Below are positions 26,201 through 41,200 of a DNA stretch of 64,000 bases, one piece after another. Under the pieces are notes generated by a model. It saw nothing but the letters and a program-made list of their open reading frames with translations. It ran no database searches and had not been told where the DNA came from. The position numbers and the translations under genes were made by a program. The stretch's first letter is position 1. Each line of letters starts with the position of its first letter. Where the stretch lies: the NCBI GenBank assembly GCA_023053575.1, contig JAKZAP010000005.1, forward strand, positions 1,674,001 to 1,738,000, written 5' to 3'. The DNA is from Branchinecta lynchi. Its lineage: Eukaryota; Arthropoda; Branchiopoda; Anostraca; Branchinectidae.

Positions 26201-29200
26201 ATACCAAGGTCTTACCCAGTCTTCATATCTTGACTCAAAATGTTCCAAGCTCTGGAACCTCGGTGGCGGACCAGAAAGCTTCGAGAGTTAACATAACGAG
26301 GTGTAACGGTGTTACCAGCCGATCTAGTAGAATTAAGTCAGACGGTTTAGTAAGAAATGAAGCGCTGATAGGGAAAGGGTAACCTGCAAGTGCCCGCAAG
26401 TTTAATACTCTTTATTGTACAAACCAACTTTTACATACTAAACTACATGAACACGCCTTTTGTAACCCTCTTAAGGACCATTCACAACGGGTTTTTAGCT
26501 AATACTCGATACCAGCCAGTTCCGGAAATGGCTCTGAGACCGAGAATTAGCTGGGTTTCTGCCGTTCGCAATTGATCTTGGTGCCAGTTTCGGATACCAG
26601 CTAGTCTCGGACCCAACTTGAAATCAGTTCAACTTTCGAGGGTACTAGCCAATCAGATTTGTTTGGGGAATATTGAGGAATATTGTGATTGGCTAGTTTC
26701 GAACAAGCCCAATAGATAAAATCACATCCACTCCTTGCTGTCTTGAAAACCGAAAGTGAATTTAGGTCATTGTTCTTCGGTCTGACGTGGTTCAGCGTTA
26801 GCCAATCGGAACATAGCTGAGAATTCCCCTAAGTAATGTGATTGGCTAGTACCCTGAAAAGTTGACCTAATTTCAACTTGGGTGCGAGGCTAGCTGGTAC
26901 CCGAAACTGGCACTAGTATCCATTGCGAACGACAGAAGCCCAGCTAATTCTCGGTCTCAGAGCGATTTCCGGAACTGGCTGGTACCGAGTATTAGTTAAA
27001 ACCCGTTGTGAATGGGCCTTTAACATCCTTTATACATGTAGCTGATACTTCTAACTGGAGGAAGGCCCGAATGGGCCTGTGGGGTCAAATGTTGTCCTAG
27101 AAATGTTTCTAAGAACGCCCGAGATATCGACGAATTGCAGCATACAAATATGTATCTTGCCGTCTCCGGTTTCTCTCAGCCACCTGAGCGATATGGCTTG
27201 TACCATCCAATGTAGGCGATCAAATTTCGAGTAGAGTAGACTTTTCGTAGCTTCTTAGGATTGTCTCCCATGTGTTTTTCTTTTCATTTATTTTGACTTT
27301 GTCATCCGAATCGTGTGTTTGGTTAGACATCAGATTATTGGTAGACTAAGCCATTGTTTGGCACCGCCGATACTATGACATTTTTTTTCAAAAAATAATG
27401 CAGATCTTTACTAGGCGACATGGCGTGCTGCGTAGTCAGACATAAATATTTGGAATTTCAATCATACATACTTGAAATAATCTAAATAAAAACAACAGAG
27501 AGAACTCTGAACTAAACTAAGCCGTCAAAAACACGATTATTTCATTTTGTCAATTAACTCTGACCAGAGCGAAATAACACTAGGGAGTAGCGCCGAGACT
27601 TGAAAAAAGTGACACACACTCGAATAACAGCGAAACTAGCACCACCAGTGATAGAGAACGGCCCCACTGAAACTCTGTAAGTCGTGCACCAGTTCTGGCT
27701 CCAACAAATACATATTCCAAACACAGCAAAAATAATATATAACCTTCCCTGCTTCTTCGATGTGTGCAGACCGCATCTTCTCTCTGCTAGTATTTTTCCA
27801 AACCCGTAAGGTTGTCTCGCTTTAAATGCAACAGGCGTAGTGGGCGGCGCTACAACTATGGCCCGATTGTGAAGCAAGGAAAGCATAGGTCTTGGCGGTA
27901 CTCCCTAGTGTTGTTTTGCCCTGACTGACTGAAAGACCGCCTGAATTCCCCTTCAGGCAACCGCTTTGCTGAGGACAAACATTTTACCTTGTGCTGTTGT
28001 GATCTTCATTCTTGATAATAATAATATAATGCTAAAAAAGGCTATTAGACTCTACAGAAATTCTCCTCTTGCTTATGATCACGGAAATTTTCTGTTCATA
28101 GTTCTTCTTTTCCTTCAGGCACAGTGCAGAAATGGAGCGAGACTTCATGGAACAAGCGAAGGTGATAAGACTTCGGAGCGTAGGGAGAGACGGGAAAGAC
28201 CGAGTGAACAGACGAGTAAGATACGAGTCTTTTGGTTTTTTTTTTTTTTACCGCAGGTATACTTTACTTCCAACTTTATAAATTTAAGTAACCGCAGCGG
28301 AAAGATAAGCTTCGAGTCGAATTTTTCAGCCTTAAAGTTTAAATGAAAAGGCAACCTTGAGTCATTCAACAGAATACACTGCATTATTTGGATTGTGTTT
28401 AGCGATTTTTTTATTTTTCACTGTTTACTCTAGTATTACGTTCAGAACATCTAGCCGTCCTCACAACGCAAAATTTACTATGACGCGGAAAATTGAGTGG
28501 ACAGATGAGTAAGATCTGACCCTTTTCATTTTTCAGAAAATACTTTTCTTTTAACTGCAGGTATACTTTACTTCCAACTTTATGAATTCGAGTAACTGCA
28601 GTGAAAGATAAGCTTCGAGTCGAAAGTTTACTGAGAAGCCAACTTATTTTTGAGTCATTCGAGAGAATGCACTGCATTATTGGATTGTGTTAAGGATTTT
28701 CTTTTCACTATTTACTCTAGTATGACGTTCAGAACATCATATGGCCGTCCTGACAATGCAAAATTCTACTATTACGCGGAGAATTTGAATCGCAATACAA
28801 ACGCGTCTTTTCAGTGGTCGGCTTGTAGAAGGTAGCTGACTGCGTGAATACTTATTTTTCGCAAACCGCTTTCGTCAAGCATACAACACCGGTACAAGCG
28901 CAAAGAGGTACCGCAATCCGACGGGGAAATTCCACTACACTACAAAAAAAAAATCTTGCAATATTTGCTACTGGGATTAATCTTGTCTTTATTTAAATAA
29001 GATTATACCTAATTCGGATTAATTTTATCCCAATAGAGATAAGGTTAATCCCCAGTAGCAAATACTGCATCCTTATTCGAAGAAAATTTTTACAGTGTAT
29101 ATGAAATTGATTATTCATTAATAGCGAAGCAACGAAGCCACGCGTTTTCACCGGATCTTCAAGCATCTTTAAGTGAATAAGTTATAGGTAACTAGATTGT

Positions 29201-32200
29201 CCTATCTCAGCACTTTTCGGCTAAACTTTAACTGTCCAAGAGATGGGTTTCAGAAATAGGGAAAGACACCACATTTATAGTTTTGTTCTCAAATATAAAC
29301 TGTGACGTGTTATTGCTGAAATCCCTTCGAATTCTGGGAAACCTTGGTAGATACTTATGGTGGAGACAGAAGAGTCTTGGTAGAAACCGGACTACTCCAG
29401 ATCTGATTTCGGAAACATGTCGATTGAACAGCTAGCGATAAATTGTTACTGTACTCTGTAATTTTTCCTCTTCAGAGGCGTGTAGGTGAGCCTCCAGTCC
29501 AAAACAGGTTGCAAACTTGATCGCTTGATCGAAGTTGACATATCGGTGCTAAAATACGGGAAGTTTTAGGACTGTTTGTGCAGGAATGAATAAGCACCAG
29601 CCGGAGGAAGCCGGCTGAAATAGATAATCTTTCTCAGTTTGTATCTATATGTGTTATGTCATCGTATGGAGTTTTTACCCGATGACCTTTTTTTTTACGG
29701 ATTTGCTAAACAAAGCCGAGTGATATTTTCCTTTTTTTTTGCAGTTTGTTATTTAGCATAGTGAAGCAACGCAAATTAGCTGTTAGCTATGATATTGTCT
29801 AAATAAACCTATCTCTCTCTCTCTCTCAGATCACCGTTTTAACCTTCCGGCCGGATTGGATTATCTTGCTATGTCTTTCTAGGATTCTCGTGCCGTCAAA
29901 AGGGGCGTCGGCTCCTCTTGGGATGACGGAAGTGGGGGTGACCATCAGTTTAAGCATCCGAATAACGCTGTTCATCATCTGTCTCCGAGTTTCCCTCCCA
30001 TGGGTGTCCCCTTGATACCAGTTACACTCTGGCCGCCATTTTCGTTATCGGCAACGCCGGGACACTACCCTGCTCCAGTTTACACGTTAGTGCTTCCTTG
30101 GTTTTGTGTTTGATATTTCGAGATTTTGGGCTACGTTTTTCGCTTTGGTTGTATTTGGTTGATCTGGTTAAAGGGTTTCATGTTGCAGCCTCGATCTGGT
30201 TCTGACTACTAGTTCAGTTGCTTTGAGGGTGCCTTCATGTGATCTGGGATTGGGATGCCGAATCCGCTTAAAATGTGTCGACAGTTCCGTTGGGATTATT
30301 TTGACTAAGCTGTACCCCCAGGCCGCTTACCTATTTGAGGTGTGCTTATTTGAACGTTTGTTGACTTCGAACTTTGTCATTTTCATGCACTTGCTGTGAC
30401 TAAAGTTAACTACCAGTTAGACAAAGTAGGCCGCTGAAAAAACTGAAGGATCTTCATTCTACCATTTAGCCCAAAAGTGCACTGTTCAAGTTTAAGTAAC
30501 TGGTCAAATAAGCATACCTCTACTGTGCCTCGGACTACCGCAATAATTCACAGGTAAAGGGGCAAAGAAGGGGTCGATGACCAAAATAATCCTAGGTCTT
30601 CAGACGACAGTTTGAACTCCAGAATATAATAATAATAATGTTGGTCTGGGACCCACTGTACAGATTTAAGATATGGAGTATCAAAGAAATAAAGAGAGTA
30701 CAACATATCACACACAACAGAAAAGGACTCAATGAAACAGCCGGATGAGGCCGTGGTGCGCACCTAGCGGAAAGACGTGTCAGCACCAATACTGGGCTGC
30801 AGGAAAGGTCTGCTATGGCTGGTCTGCTATGAAAAGTTGAGCTGGGCCTCTTGTTAAAGATAATTTCGTAAACCACATTGGCCTGACATATCACAAAAAA
30901 TCAACTTTGTTTTCTTCGTTGATTTTTTTTTTGGGGGGGGGGGGCTTCTTGTTTCTGTCGGTAAGGCTGGTGCCAGCCTTTGACGTCACTTTCTCTGTTT
31001 TCAGGATGACAAGTCACGGAAACGACGGCTTCCCAGCTCCCGTTGCGGGTTCTTCAACTGTTCCGACGCAAGCATGCATGCCTTCGTATTATTTAAGTCA
31101 GCCGAGTGGATCTGGGACACCGCACGTACTGCCTCAACTGTATATGCAGCACCAAGGTTAGTACAGGACACCCAGTCATCTCTGTTTTTGCTCTATTGTT
31201 ACTGTGGTATCTGATACAACCTTACAGTAAAAAGGGTTGTTCCCGGTCGCGACCCCGGAAAAAAGTGTGGAAGAAGATGACTCATGCTCGCCAGATGAGT
31301 CATGAACATAAGTTAATAAAATAATGAAGAGTCACGACAGTATAAAAGGTATACTGAACAGAAAGGGACTAGTGCTGCCTAACAGCGGTACAAGTTAGCA
31401 GTGCGGAGTGCAGATGGCACAACCGTAACACCGCGGTCAAAAGGTATTTTTGCAGTTATCGTGGTATCTCAAAAGTCATCTCATTTTCATCAGATTTTGT
31501 CAAATTGGTGGGAAAGAAGTTTTGCACTTAGTTATGTAGCGGGATATCAGTTTTTCTTTTGAGATGACTTCGATAACTGCAATTTTGGCAATATTCGTTT
31601 TTGCAGAGCAGCCGTGTATCAGATACCACGGTAACTGCTAAAACGACTAATGACAGATCTAGTTACCGTGGTATCAAATACCACGGTATCCGCTAAAACA
31701 CAACTAATGTGTCTCTCGTTTTTTGGTGTTGTTTTTATGGTGTCAAGGTAATCGTGTCACATCCCAGGCTTAATAAATGATAAAACACTTGGGTAGTCGT
31801 GTTGGTAATTTAGTTACGCAGTTCTGAAGAAATAGTGTAGACAAATATTTCCGTTCAATAAGCGGTGCATCGATCGGTATGTGAAACTCACAAAGTTTCA
31901 TGCAAGCCGGCTATCGTGTCACGTCAGGATATAGCCTAACATACTGCACCATTTGACCGCATACCTCCATTGAGTCAGAACGACGCTAATAGAATAATCG
32001 ACAAAAATCGCGGCTCGAACCGATTGGCCTACAGCATTGGGGGGGGGGGGGGGGTTTGTGTATTTGTATTGTGGGCATGCAACAGATAACATTCTAGCAA
32101 ACTTAAAACATTCTTATTGTATTGAAGGTAGTCGCAAATCTTATTCTTTAACCCGGATAGCCAATTTTTCAAATAAACTTCCTATCGTTCTGTCTTTCTT

Positions 32201-35200
32201 TCGTCCTGTACGTTCGCAGATCCCTTCATTTCATATATGTTGCAATGACGCGTTTTCGGTACGGGGATGGCGATAAGGTAAGGTATAGGAAGGTTTTGAT
32301 GCCAGAAAGACGGTGAAGAATAGTGGGAGGGAGTGGAAGGAAGGAGTTCTCACGGGCTTCCTTCTCCACATATACTAAATTACCTCGGCCGAGGTAATAT
32401 ATATATTATTCTGACCCGAGAGCAACCCTGGCGAAGTCAAGTCGATTCTTCAGATGCATGGAAAAAGTGGAAGTAGGAGGATTGACCGAAGAAGCTCGCC
32501 AGGTTTAAAAAAGAAAAACTAGGAAGAATATATATATACATGTATTTTAAATATATATTCATATTTATATTATACATATATCAGTGAAATAAGAGATAAA
32601 GTTGGAAAATATGCAGAGATGTCATTTGTTGGGCCAATGTATTGTAGTTATCGGCAAGATACCGACACGGTCGAGTGGTGATTTTGTTGAAAATACCCGC
32701 ATTAACAGACCAGCGGTACCTATCGGACTAAGATTTTACTAACTGAAGTTTATCTTTAAAGGATCCAACCTAGGTATGCCGTACATGGGTGGGATGATGA
32801 CTTACCAGCAAATGTACATACCTCAAACATATATGATCCCATCTATACCGTTTGCCCCGACAGCGAATACTGTTGATAATCAGTGGGCAAGGGAGACTGA
32901 CCCGGTAGGAAGATGCGGTACTTCTTGCCAAGGGGTAAGTATCCTTTGAAAGTGTATAGTTGCTAAAGCGGACATGATTTAATTGATTTTTGTAAGTTTG
33001 GATCAGCACTTAAAGCAGCCCCGCTAGTATCGTGCTCTTTAATTAAATTCATACCATTAAAGTCGACAGTGCAAAATACAATCTGTCACTGCATTATTTT
33101 ACAAGAAATTCTGTATTATGAACAGAAACGGAAATATTCTAGTCACCTGCTCATTGGCCGATGTAAGTAGTGCAAAAAATCGGTGCCTTTTACACACAGT
33201 TTTGAAAGTCCCGCCAAAGAACCACGCTAATCAGACCGGCTGGAAGCCCTCTGCGTTGTTTACTGGGAAACGCTTTTCGCCTGTTAACTTAGGGTTTCGT
33301 GTAACATGATAAAAACGCCAATTCTTCAATCAGCGCCAAATCACGGAATTCGGAATCATTTATTCTAAAATAGATGTCATAGCCTTGCCGGATGGGTCAA
33401 AGGGCTAAAATACGCTATTCTTTACAGTAAAATATAGATAAGAACATGCAATGCACTCTATACTATTTGTTGCAGCATTCGGTAAAAAATGTCACGGATG
33501 AGTTGGCGAATCTGCTCTTCTGGTTTTGAAGGGTACGAGCTTATTGCACCGATGGGTCCGACTATTAGTTGGGGTGTCAGGTGGGAGTGTAGTTCTGTAT
33601 TTTTCATTCGAGAGAAGGCTTGTCTTCAAATGAGTTCATTTCCGCGATCGAACAAGCTTGGTAAACTCGAGTCTTGTAGTGCTTGCTCGTACGATTTTAG
33701 CTTTGGACTAAGTATTATTTTTGTCGCACGCCTCTGCATCACTTCTTTCTACAGGTTTAGTCTCCGCGTCTTTGTGTTTGTGTTGTGTATTAAAGGATAA
33801 CTTCAGACATCGAGGTTGATATCGAAAAATAACATTGAGACGGAAATTGAAAATAACCTGTCCGAGCCGAAGGCGAGGTAGGTTATGGAAAATATCTACC
33901 GAGCCGAAGGCGAGTTATTTTTCGAACAGGAATCATCTCTGGAGGCTGATATGACTTATATCATACTCTCTGGAGGCTATATGACATAAATCATCCTCCT
34001 GGAGGCTTATATGACTTATATCATCCTCTCATATCTACCGCTAACTTTCTGTGTAAAGATTATCGTAATATAACTGACCGGTTATAGGTGGACATGCATT
34101 ACATACCTGTTCGAGAAAATTTATTATTGTTTGACAACGTGCTGTCTCCAGCAGTAAATGATAAAGATAGACTTTCCTCACAGGCGACCTCCGTAAAAGC
34201 TGAACAAGGCTCCAAAGCTCCTAGCAATGCTTCATTTATTGCACGGAAGGTAATTGATGTCTTATGTAGTTTGATGTTCAAATGTCGTATCAGTCTCCCG
34301 TCCAAAATCTGCGTGGAACAAGAGGTGCACTGTCAGAAGTTTCATAACAGACAATACAAGGATGCGCGGTTTCAACAGACATCACTCTACAGAGAACACT
34401 TGGGATTTAATCTGTTGTCGCGACAAACGTTATGCATGAAATTTTATGCATAACAAGCATTGACAGGATACCTATGACATCGCAAAAGTTGTCCGTCCGT
34501 CCGTCTGTAAGCACGATAACTCTCGAAGGGAATGAGATATTTTGATGAAACTTGGTATGAGGATTGTTTGGGTCAACGGTAAGGTCGAGTTCGTAGATGG
34601 GCTCTGTAGCCCTATATTTGGGGGTGGGGGATCAACTTAATGGACAAACAAAATATTTTTAAACAGCTAATGTGATAGTCGATTATGGGGTAAGAAGACA
34701 TGTTGAGCACGACGGTGACAATCATTTTCTCGCCGGACAAGTAGTTCGTCCGGAATCCGGCAACAACCAGAAAGTTTGTTAAAAGCAGAAGTTTCATTTG
34801 AAGTTGATTAAATGTTTGATTTAGGGGTAAGAAGACATGCTGAGCACGATGGTGAAAACCATTTTCTCGCTGGACGAGTAGTTCGTCCGGAATCTGGCAA
34901 AAACCGGAAAGTTATAGTTAAAAGTAAAAGTTTCATTTGAAGTTGATAAAATGTTTGATTTATGGGTAAGAAGACATGCTGAACCCGATGGTGAAAACCA
35001 TTTTCTCGCCGGACAACTAGTTCGCCTGTAATCCGGCCAAAACCGGAAAATATGTTAAAAGTAAAAGCTTTATGTGAAGTTGATTAGATGATATATTTAG
35101 GGGTAAGAAGAGACGCTGAGTCTGTATATAATGATCATTTTTTACCCGGACATATAATTAGTCCGGAATCCGGTTGTACCCGCGTTTTTTTAAGTCAAAA

Positions 35201-38200
35201 TTTTATTTAAAGTTGATTAGATTTCTTTATAGGGATAAGGAGATACGCTGGCTTCGTTTCTGATTTTTTTTTCTTTTTTTTTGCTGGACTAGTAGTTCGC
35301 TCGGAATTCGGTCGATCAATATCGTCAAAATAGATATGGCTTATAGAGGTATAGATAGGTAGATAGAATATCTGAACTCGGTTTTCTCTGATGATTAGCC
35401 TGGCGAAGAGAAGACCGAATTGTCTGGGTCAAATCTTAGATTTTTGGGATCCCATCGACACCTTTGGTCTTGTCTCAGATGATTAGCTATTTGGCCTTAG
35501 TCTGTTTCTGAATTTTAATAGTAAAAATATTCAAGGAGACTGGCGAAGACTGGATCTGACGAAGACAAGACCCAATTGTCTGGATCAAATATCGAATTTT
35601 TCGGATCCCATCGAAACCTTTGGTCTTGTTTCTTTTAAGCCGTTTTTAGAGCTCAGTCGAACCGACCGGCGAAACGAAAGACCGTCTATAGCGGCAAATA
35701 GGTAGGTTAACCGACCTATGGACAAAAGGCAAAAAACGCAACTATTTTCAGTACCACCAGGCGTAAAAGGTTGCTGCGTTCATGTAGGCCTAAGCTAATT
35801 TTTTTTTACTCATTATTACAGCAACGACATTAAACTTTTCTAGGACGCTGGGACGGCAGAACATGCTGCTTCTGACTACCCGAGTCTGGATGAAGGAGGT
35901 CTTAGTAACCGAGACCCTGCTGAACTCGACTATTGGAGTAACTTACACGGATACAAGTTCATGGAAGAGGGCCCCCAGTGAGTTTTTGTTTATAATTATC
36001 CTCAGCGTGCGTAAAGTGAAATTTACACAGTAGTCCTTTAAATATTGGCATGCAAAAATACGCCTTGCCACGTCTAGGCGAAATCGCAGGGTATGACAGA
36101 CCCCGGCTTATTTCCGTCCATGCATTTTCTTTTACTTTTAACTTTTAACCCTTTTTTTTAAGTAGCACTAACAAGATAATGTAGCAGTATTAGAGCACTT
36201 TTTAGCAAAAACAGAACTTTTTTCTTTAAAAATAACACTTATCTTCGGTCCAACTGCTATTCGGTTTGCAGACACTCAATCAGTTTGAAAAATAGTGCTT
36301 TACTGGAGTAATTTAGTGGGTTCCGTGGTAAATAGCCTCTAGATATGACTGATACGTATTTATGCTGTGGCTTCGTCCGTTCATTACACTTTTAATTCCT
36401 TATTTTACGGAGGGGAGAAAAAAAAATCAATTTGACCTTGTGCTTTTATTTATTTATTCATGTATTTCCCTGAGAGTTGAGGATTACAAAATAATGTATA
36501 AAACAGAACTATGCCTGAACCATCTGGTCCATTCAATGACAAATAACTTAACTCACACATTTGTGACAATTGTAATTTGCCAGGCTAACAGTTGTTTATG
36601 AAATTAGTATAAAATAATACAGTTAGCTTACTGATACACTTAAACTGAAGTTCTGGTAGAAAAGCTACAGTAGAGGTATACTTATGTGAACGTTTGCTAA
36701 CAGTGAACGATCGCCGAAGACAAAACTAAAACCCAAACCAGGCATTTCTTCCTATAAATACTGGTAATAATCACTCACGCTTTTGTCACTTTTTGAATAT
36801 TTTGCTAAGTCACCATTCACCTATGAAAGTAACTCAGCTGACACCTCTGTTTTGTTTTTTATAATTTGAAAAGTTTGCCGGGAGGAACGCACCTTCAATG
36901 GAGAAGGTGGCGGTCCGAACCGTCAGATGCCTTCAAAAGAGGAAGGACCTTTTTAATAAATTCAGAATCAAAGAAATGTAATTGAATTTCGGCTTCAAGT
37001 TTGTGCCAGGATAACCCTGAAATAGTTGGCTTTTAGCTGATATCAAGTTTGTTATTTTTCTTTTCCATTTTAATTTTTTATATGAAAGTAAGAAAGCCAA
37101 GGTAGTGGAACAGTTAAAAAAGTGTTCAAATAAGCATACCTCTACTGTACCAGGCTCGCGCATCCTCTAAGTGCAGTGCTTCTTTGGGTGAACCAAAACA
37201 AAGCTAGTGCTTATTATTATTATTTATTTGAATCCTTCAAAATTAGAGATACACAGGCCAGACGATGCGTGTTCTTCTTGCGCAACACGCCAAAATAAAT
37301 TTTGAAGTAACACCTTTTCCCAGAAAAGAACACTTCTTCCAGTCTTCATCAGCAGGAAAAATCACAGTGAAGTTGCAACCCTGCTTGTTACCAGTACCGT
37401 AAATGACTGGGTAACTCCTAGAGCAAAAGGACACTAGGGAGCAGCGCCAAGACTTGAAAGAAGTGACACACACTCGAATTGTAGCGACACTAGCACCACT
37501 AGCGATAGTGAACGTATCTGCTGAAACTCAATCAGTAGTGCACCAGCGCTGGCTGAAATGACTTCATATTCTGAACACATCAAAAATAAGATACGACCCC
37601 CTGTTTCATCGATGTGTGCAGACCGCATCTTCGCTTTACTAGAAATTTCTAAACCTGCAAGTTTGTATGGCCCGTTTGTGAAGTAAGGAAAGTATAGGTT
37701 TTGACACTACTCCCTATAGTGTTATTTTGCTCTTGGCGTTGCGACTTTTTGTCGGCTCGAAGCCGAAGTCCGACGAAGTGTTTTTTTTACCTGGTGATGA
37801 GTTTTTAAGCCCAGGTATGACGGATATCGACAAGCATGGCGAAATTCGCTCTCCCCGTGAGGCCTTTGCTTTATTACTTTTTGAGAATTCGCCGTATAGG
37901 CAGCTACTACTACTAATAACAATAATACAAAGCAACAGAAAAGGCTTTCGCCTCTAAATGACTCTAAGAAATTTTGAATAATCGAACTGATCAGAGATAA
38001 AAATCCCATCAAAATGCACTTGAAACTATTGACCGATTCAGCATTAACCGCATCTTCGTTAAGGCTGTTCCAAGGATCAGCAATTCTGTTGCGAAAACCC
38101 GACTTAAAAAGTCCTTGAGGAGTCTTGATTTTGCAAGCTTGTAGGCATGCCCCCGATGATGACGGTTAACCTGAATCTTACCAACTCGTTCACTTCAAAG

Positions 38201-41200
38201 CTGTCATAACTTCCATTGATCAGTTTGAATGTTTCAGTCAGGTCTCCTCTAAAAAATCTGTGTGCAATAGAGGGAAGGCACAACATGGCTACCCGTTGAA
38301 AAGCTTGTAGCCTTCGCAGTTGTATGATAGTTGAACGAAACAGTTGCAACTGGTGATCTACTGTAACACTATGCGCTACAGTAGAAGCTTTGTGCCGAGC
38401 TTCGTAAAGCAGTACAATGATCTTTAGCATTTATCTGCCTTGTTATTTTTTTTTTGTTTCTTTTAAATTATCTGTTGACAACTTATTTTATCTCTATTTA
38501 TGACTACAAAAACATCGTATTTGGGCTCTGCCTACGAGAGATATGTTTTGCTTTATTATTAATGAATTGAAAATTGAAATTGAATTGAAATTGAAAATAT
38601 GTAATCGTAAAGACGACTATCATTTAATGTGCCTGAGACTAGGCCAATCTTAAGTAGTAGTATCTAGTAGCATTCTGTCTTGCTCTAGGAGCATCCAGTC
38701 TTGCTAATAGTAGCATGGAGTAGAATGCAGTAACACGGTAGCCTTGAAGTACAAATATGTAGTAGCATCAGTTAGTACTCCATGCTACTTTTTCGTACAA
38801 CTTGACACTACTATTCTGAGAAAAAAATTTCATCGGGTAATTTCACTTGGTTGGGGAGATCGCGTATAGACAGTATGTGGATTTGGTGGTTCATTTTTTC
38901 AACCAATCAATCAAATGTATTTGCAGATAGCATAAAGCTAGTAGAGTAAAACAACGGGTTTTTAGGCCGTGGTGTTAGGGTTTGCTGTTATAGTCTTCTG
39001 CCTAAGCCATGGCCGCTCAACCGAGTGGCCTGAAAGGCTCTTCCTTTCAGCTAACTTAGTTGTTCACGCAGACTTCCAACACGGTAGCGTCTTATCGAAG
39101 GCGTAGATTTCTTCGTATGGTTTTCGCTATGTTCACTTTCAGGACACGTTTATTAATCTTTACTAGCTTATGAAGACCCTTCGTAACGAGAGGAATAAAA
39201 TATTTAAAAATATTTGTCTTTAACGCAAGCCCTTCCCAAGTCGAATTTCGTATGCCCAAGCGGCCGACTTTGTCATTCGAGGTATTAGGCTGGGAGAGCA
39301 CGCTAGTCGGTCGGGTTACTTTAGCATTGCCAAGTTTTTCGTGGCCCGCGACAACAGCCGCTGCGGGTTTCAGCACTCCTGCGTTACAGGAAGAAGCGAA
39401 ACAGAAAAGTCATTCCTCGATTTGGACTAATAGACGTACCCTGTCGGATTCAGGCTTCGAGTGATGACCTAGGTAAAAATACTATTAACTTGATTCATGC
39501 TTGCGACCCTCTGCGGACCTTCTTTCTTATTGATGCTGGTTAGCTTGTTCGGTATTTATCGTTTTGTTTTTTCATAATACTTCGTATTTTGTATTTTACA
39601 CTTTACGGGTAATAGAGTTCATTCATTCATATTTACCCTAGCAGAGCTTTTTTCCTGGGTTTCGATGGTTCTTTTGCTTTGCTTATAAGGCTGTGCGAAC
39701 AAAATGATTTATAGTGATAGCCTTACGACAAGGCAGCATTTAAGAGAGAACTCGTATGTCAATAAATAATCTTCAAAGACGTTTGCGATTGCCTATTAGT
39801 CAAGGAGCGTAGCAGTGGTGTTCTTCTTCAGATGTTAGTTGTTCCCATACTTTTAGAGCGTGGACATGTTTTATATCAGCTTACTCGGAAGTGATTTTGA
39901 ATATCATTTCCAGTATTAGCCGCACGAGAAAAGCCTAAGATCTGCTTTGAATTATAGGGACCATTGTCATAGAATGGATGAGTTTATGAAAGGTGAAGCA
40001 GAGCTCAGTGATTCGTGTGGAAATGGCTTATGGCAAGATTCTGGGCGGCAGGTTCTGCCGCCTATCCGAAGTGTAAGTATGTTTTGTTTTGTAATAAGTT
40101 TTGTTACAAATATTTGAAATGATGTGATCAAGAAAACTTGGTAACCTCAGTCCTAGAATTAACTTTGCCTTGTGGGCATTTCGTTGTGCCACCAGGAAGA
40201 GGTGTTGGGGGATTGACTATTGAATCGCGAGTACCAAAGTAATTGATACTTCTGTATGGATCACATATAAGAAGTAGTGGTACTTTCTGGTCGGTACTAA
40301 GTTTTGTAGTCCCTGGCGGTATAAAAAGCAAATATCACAGTTAGCGGAGCTAAGATTTTTTTAAATTTTGTTTGGACAATGTGACGATTTAAGCTGAGAG
40401 CCATACACGGCTATTCTCATACAGCGCGCGCATGATTATCTGAATCTATCTCTGACACCCGTCAAAAAAATTATTTGGTTTTTGTCTTTTCTCTGTAGTA
40501 ATTATAGGTATTTATTTATTTGATTTGTCCCCTCAAAACGAAGGAGTAGCATAATATGAAATATAAACAAAACCGCTCCTAAACCAATTGGTCCATTCAG
40601 TGACACTGTGAGTCTTGCGGGAAAAATCCACACGGTCTGGATAATCAAATGAATTTTCTTATCGTCTTACATTCCACACTTCTGAAAGTAAAGGTATAGG
40701 TTGTAAATTGGGAGGGATTCTGAAGTAAGAACTGGTTCTTACTTAAAAGTCGGAAACTAACTGGGAATTGCTAAAAGACTTGGGGATCCCGAGGAGAAGT
40801 TATAGGATTACCTACTTGAGAGTAACAATATTTCTGGCATCTTATCAAGAACAAATAAGCCAATAGAATAAGCCGTTTTGCCCATTCACCGACTATGGAT
40901 ACCCCTACAAAACTGAGCGGAGCTAGGGTTGCGTTCCAGAAACTTAACAGCTGGTAACAGTCGTTGATTTTACTTCGGGGAGAAGCTAACTGCAGCTTTA
41001 ACGATCGTTAACTTTTCCTAACGATGCTCACTATCGTTACAAAAAAGTTAACAATCGTTAAGCTGTGGAACGGAGATTGTAGGTAGGTTCGAAATCAGAA
41101 ACCTGGAACGCAAAAAGTTAACAACTGATAGCAATTTGTTAACAGTCGTTAAGTTCTGGAACGCAACCTAGGGCTAGCTTACTGGCTGAGCTTCGAGTTG

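Noticed and set aside
39381..39470. Possible extra per exon between AG and GT
   Set aside because: Its phases do not fit the exons at 35844-35977 and 39958-40072, which join correctly without it; the readings also lack PER-like blocks.
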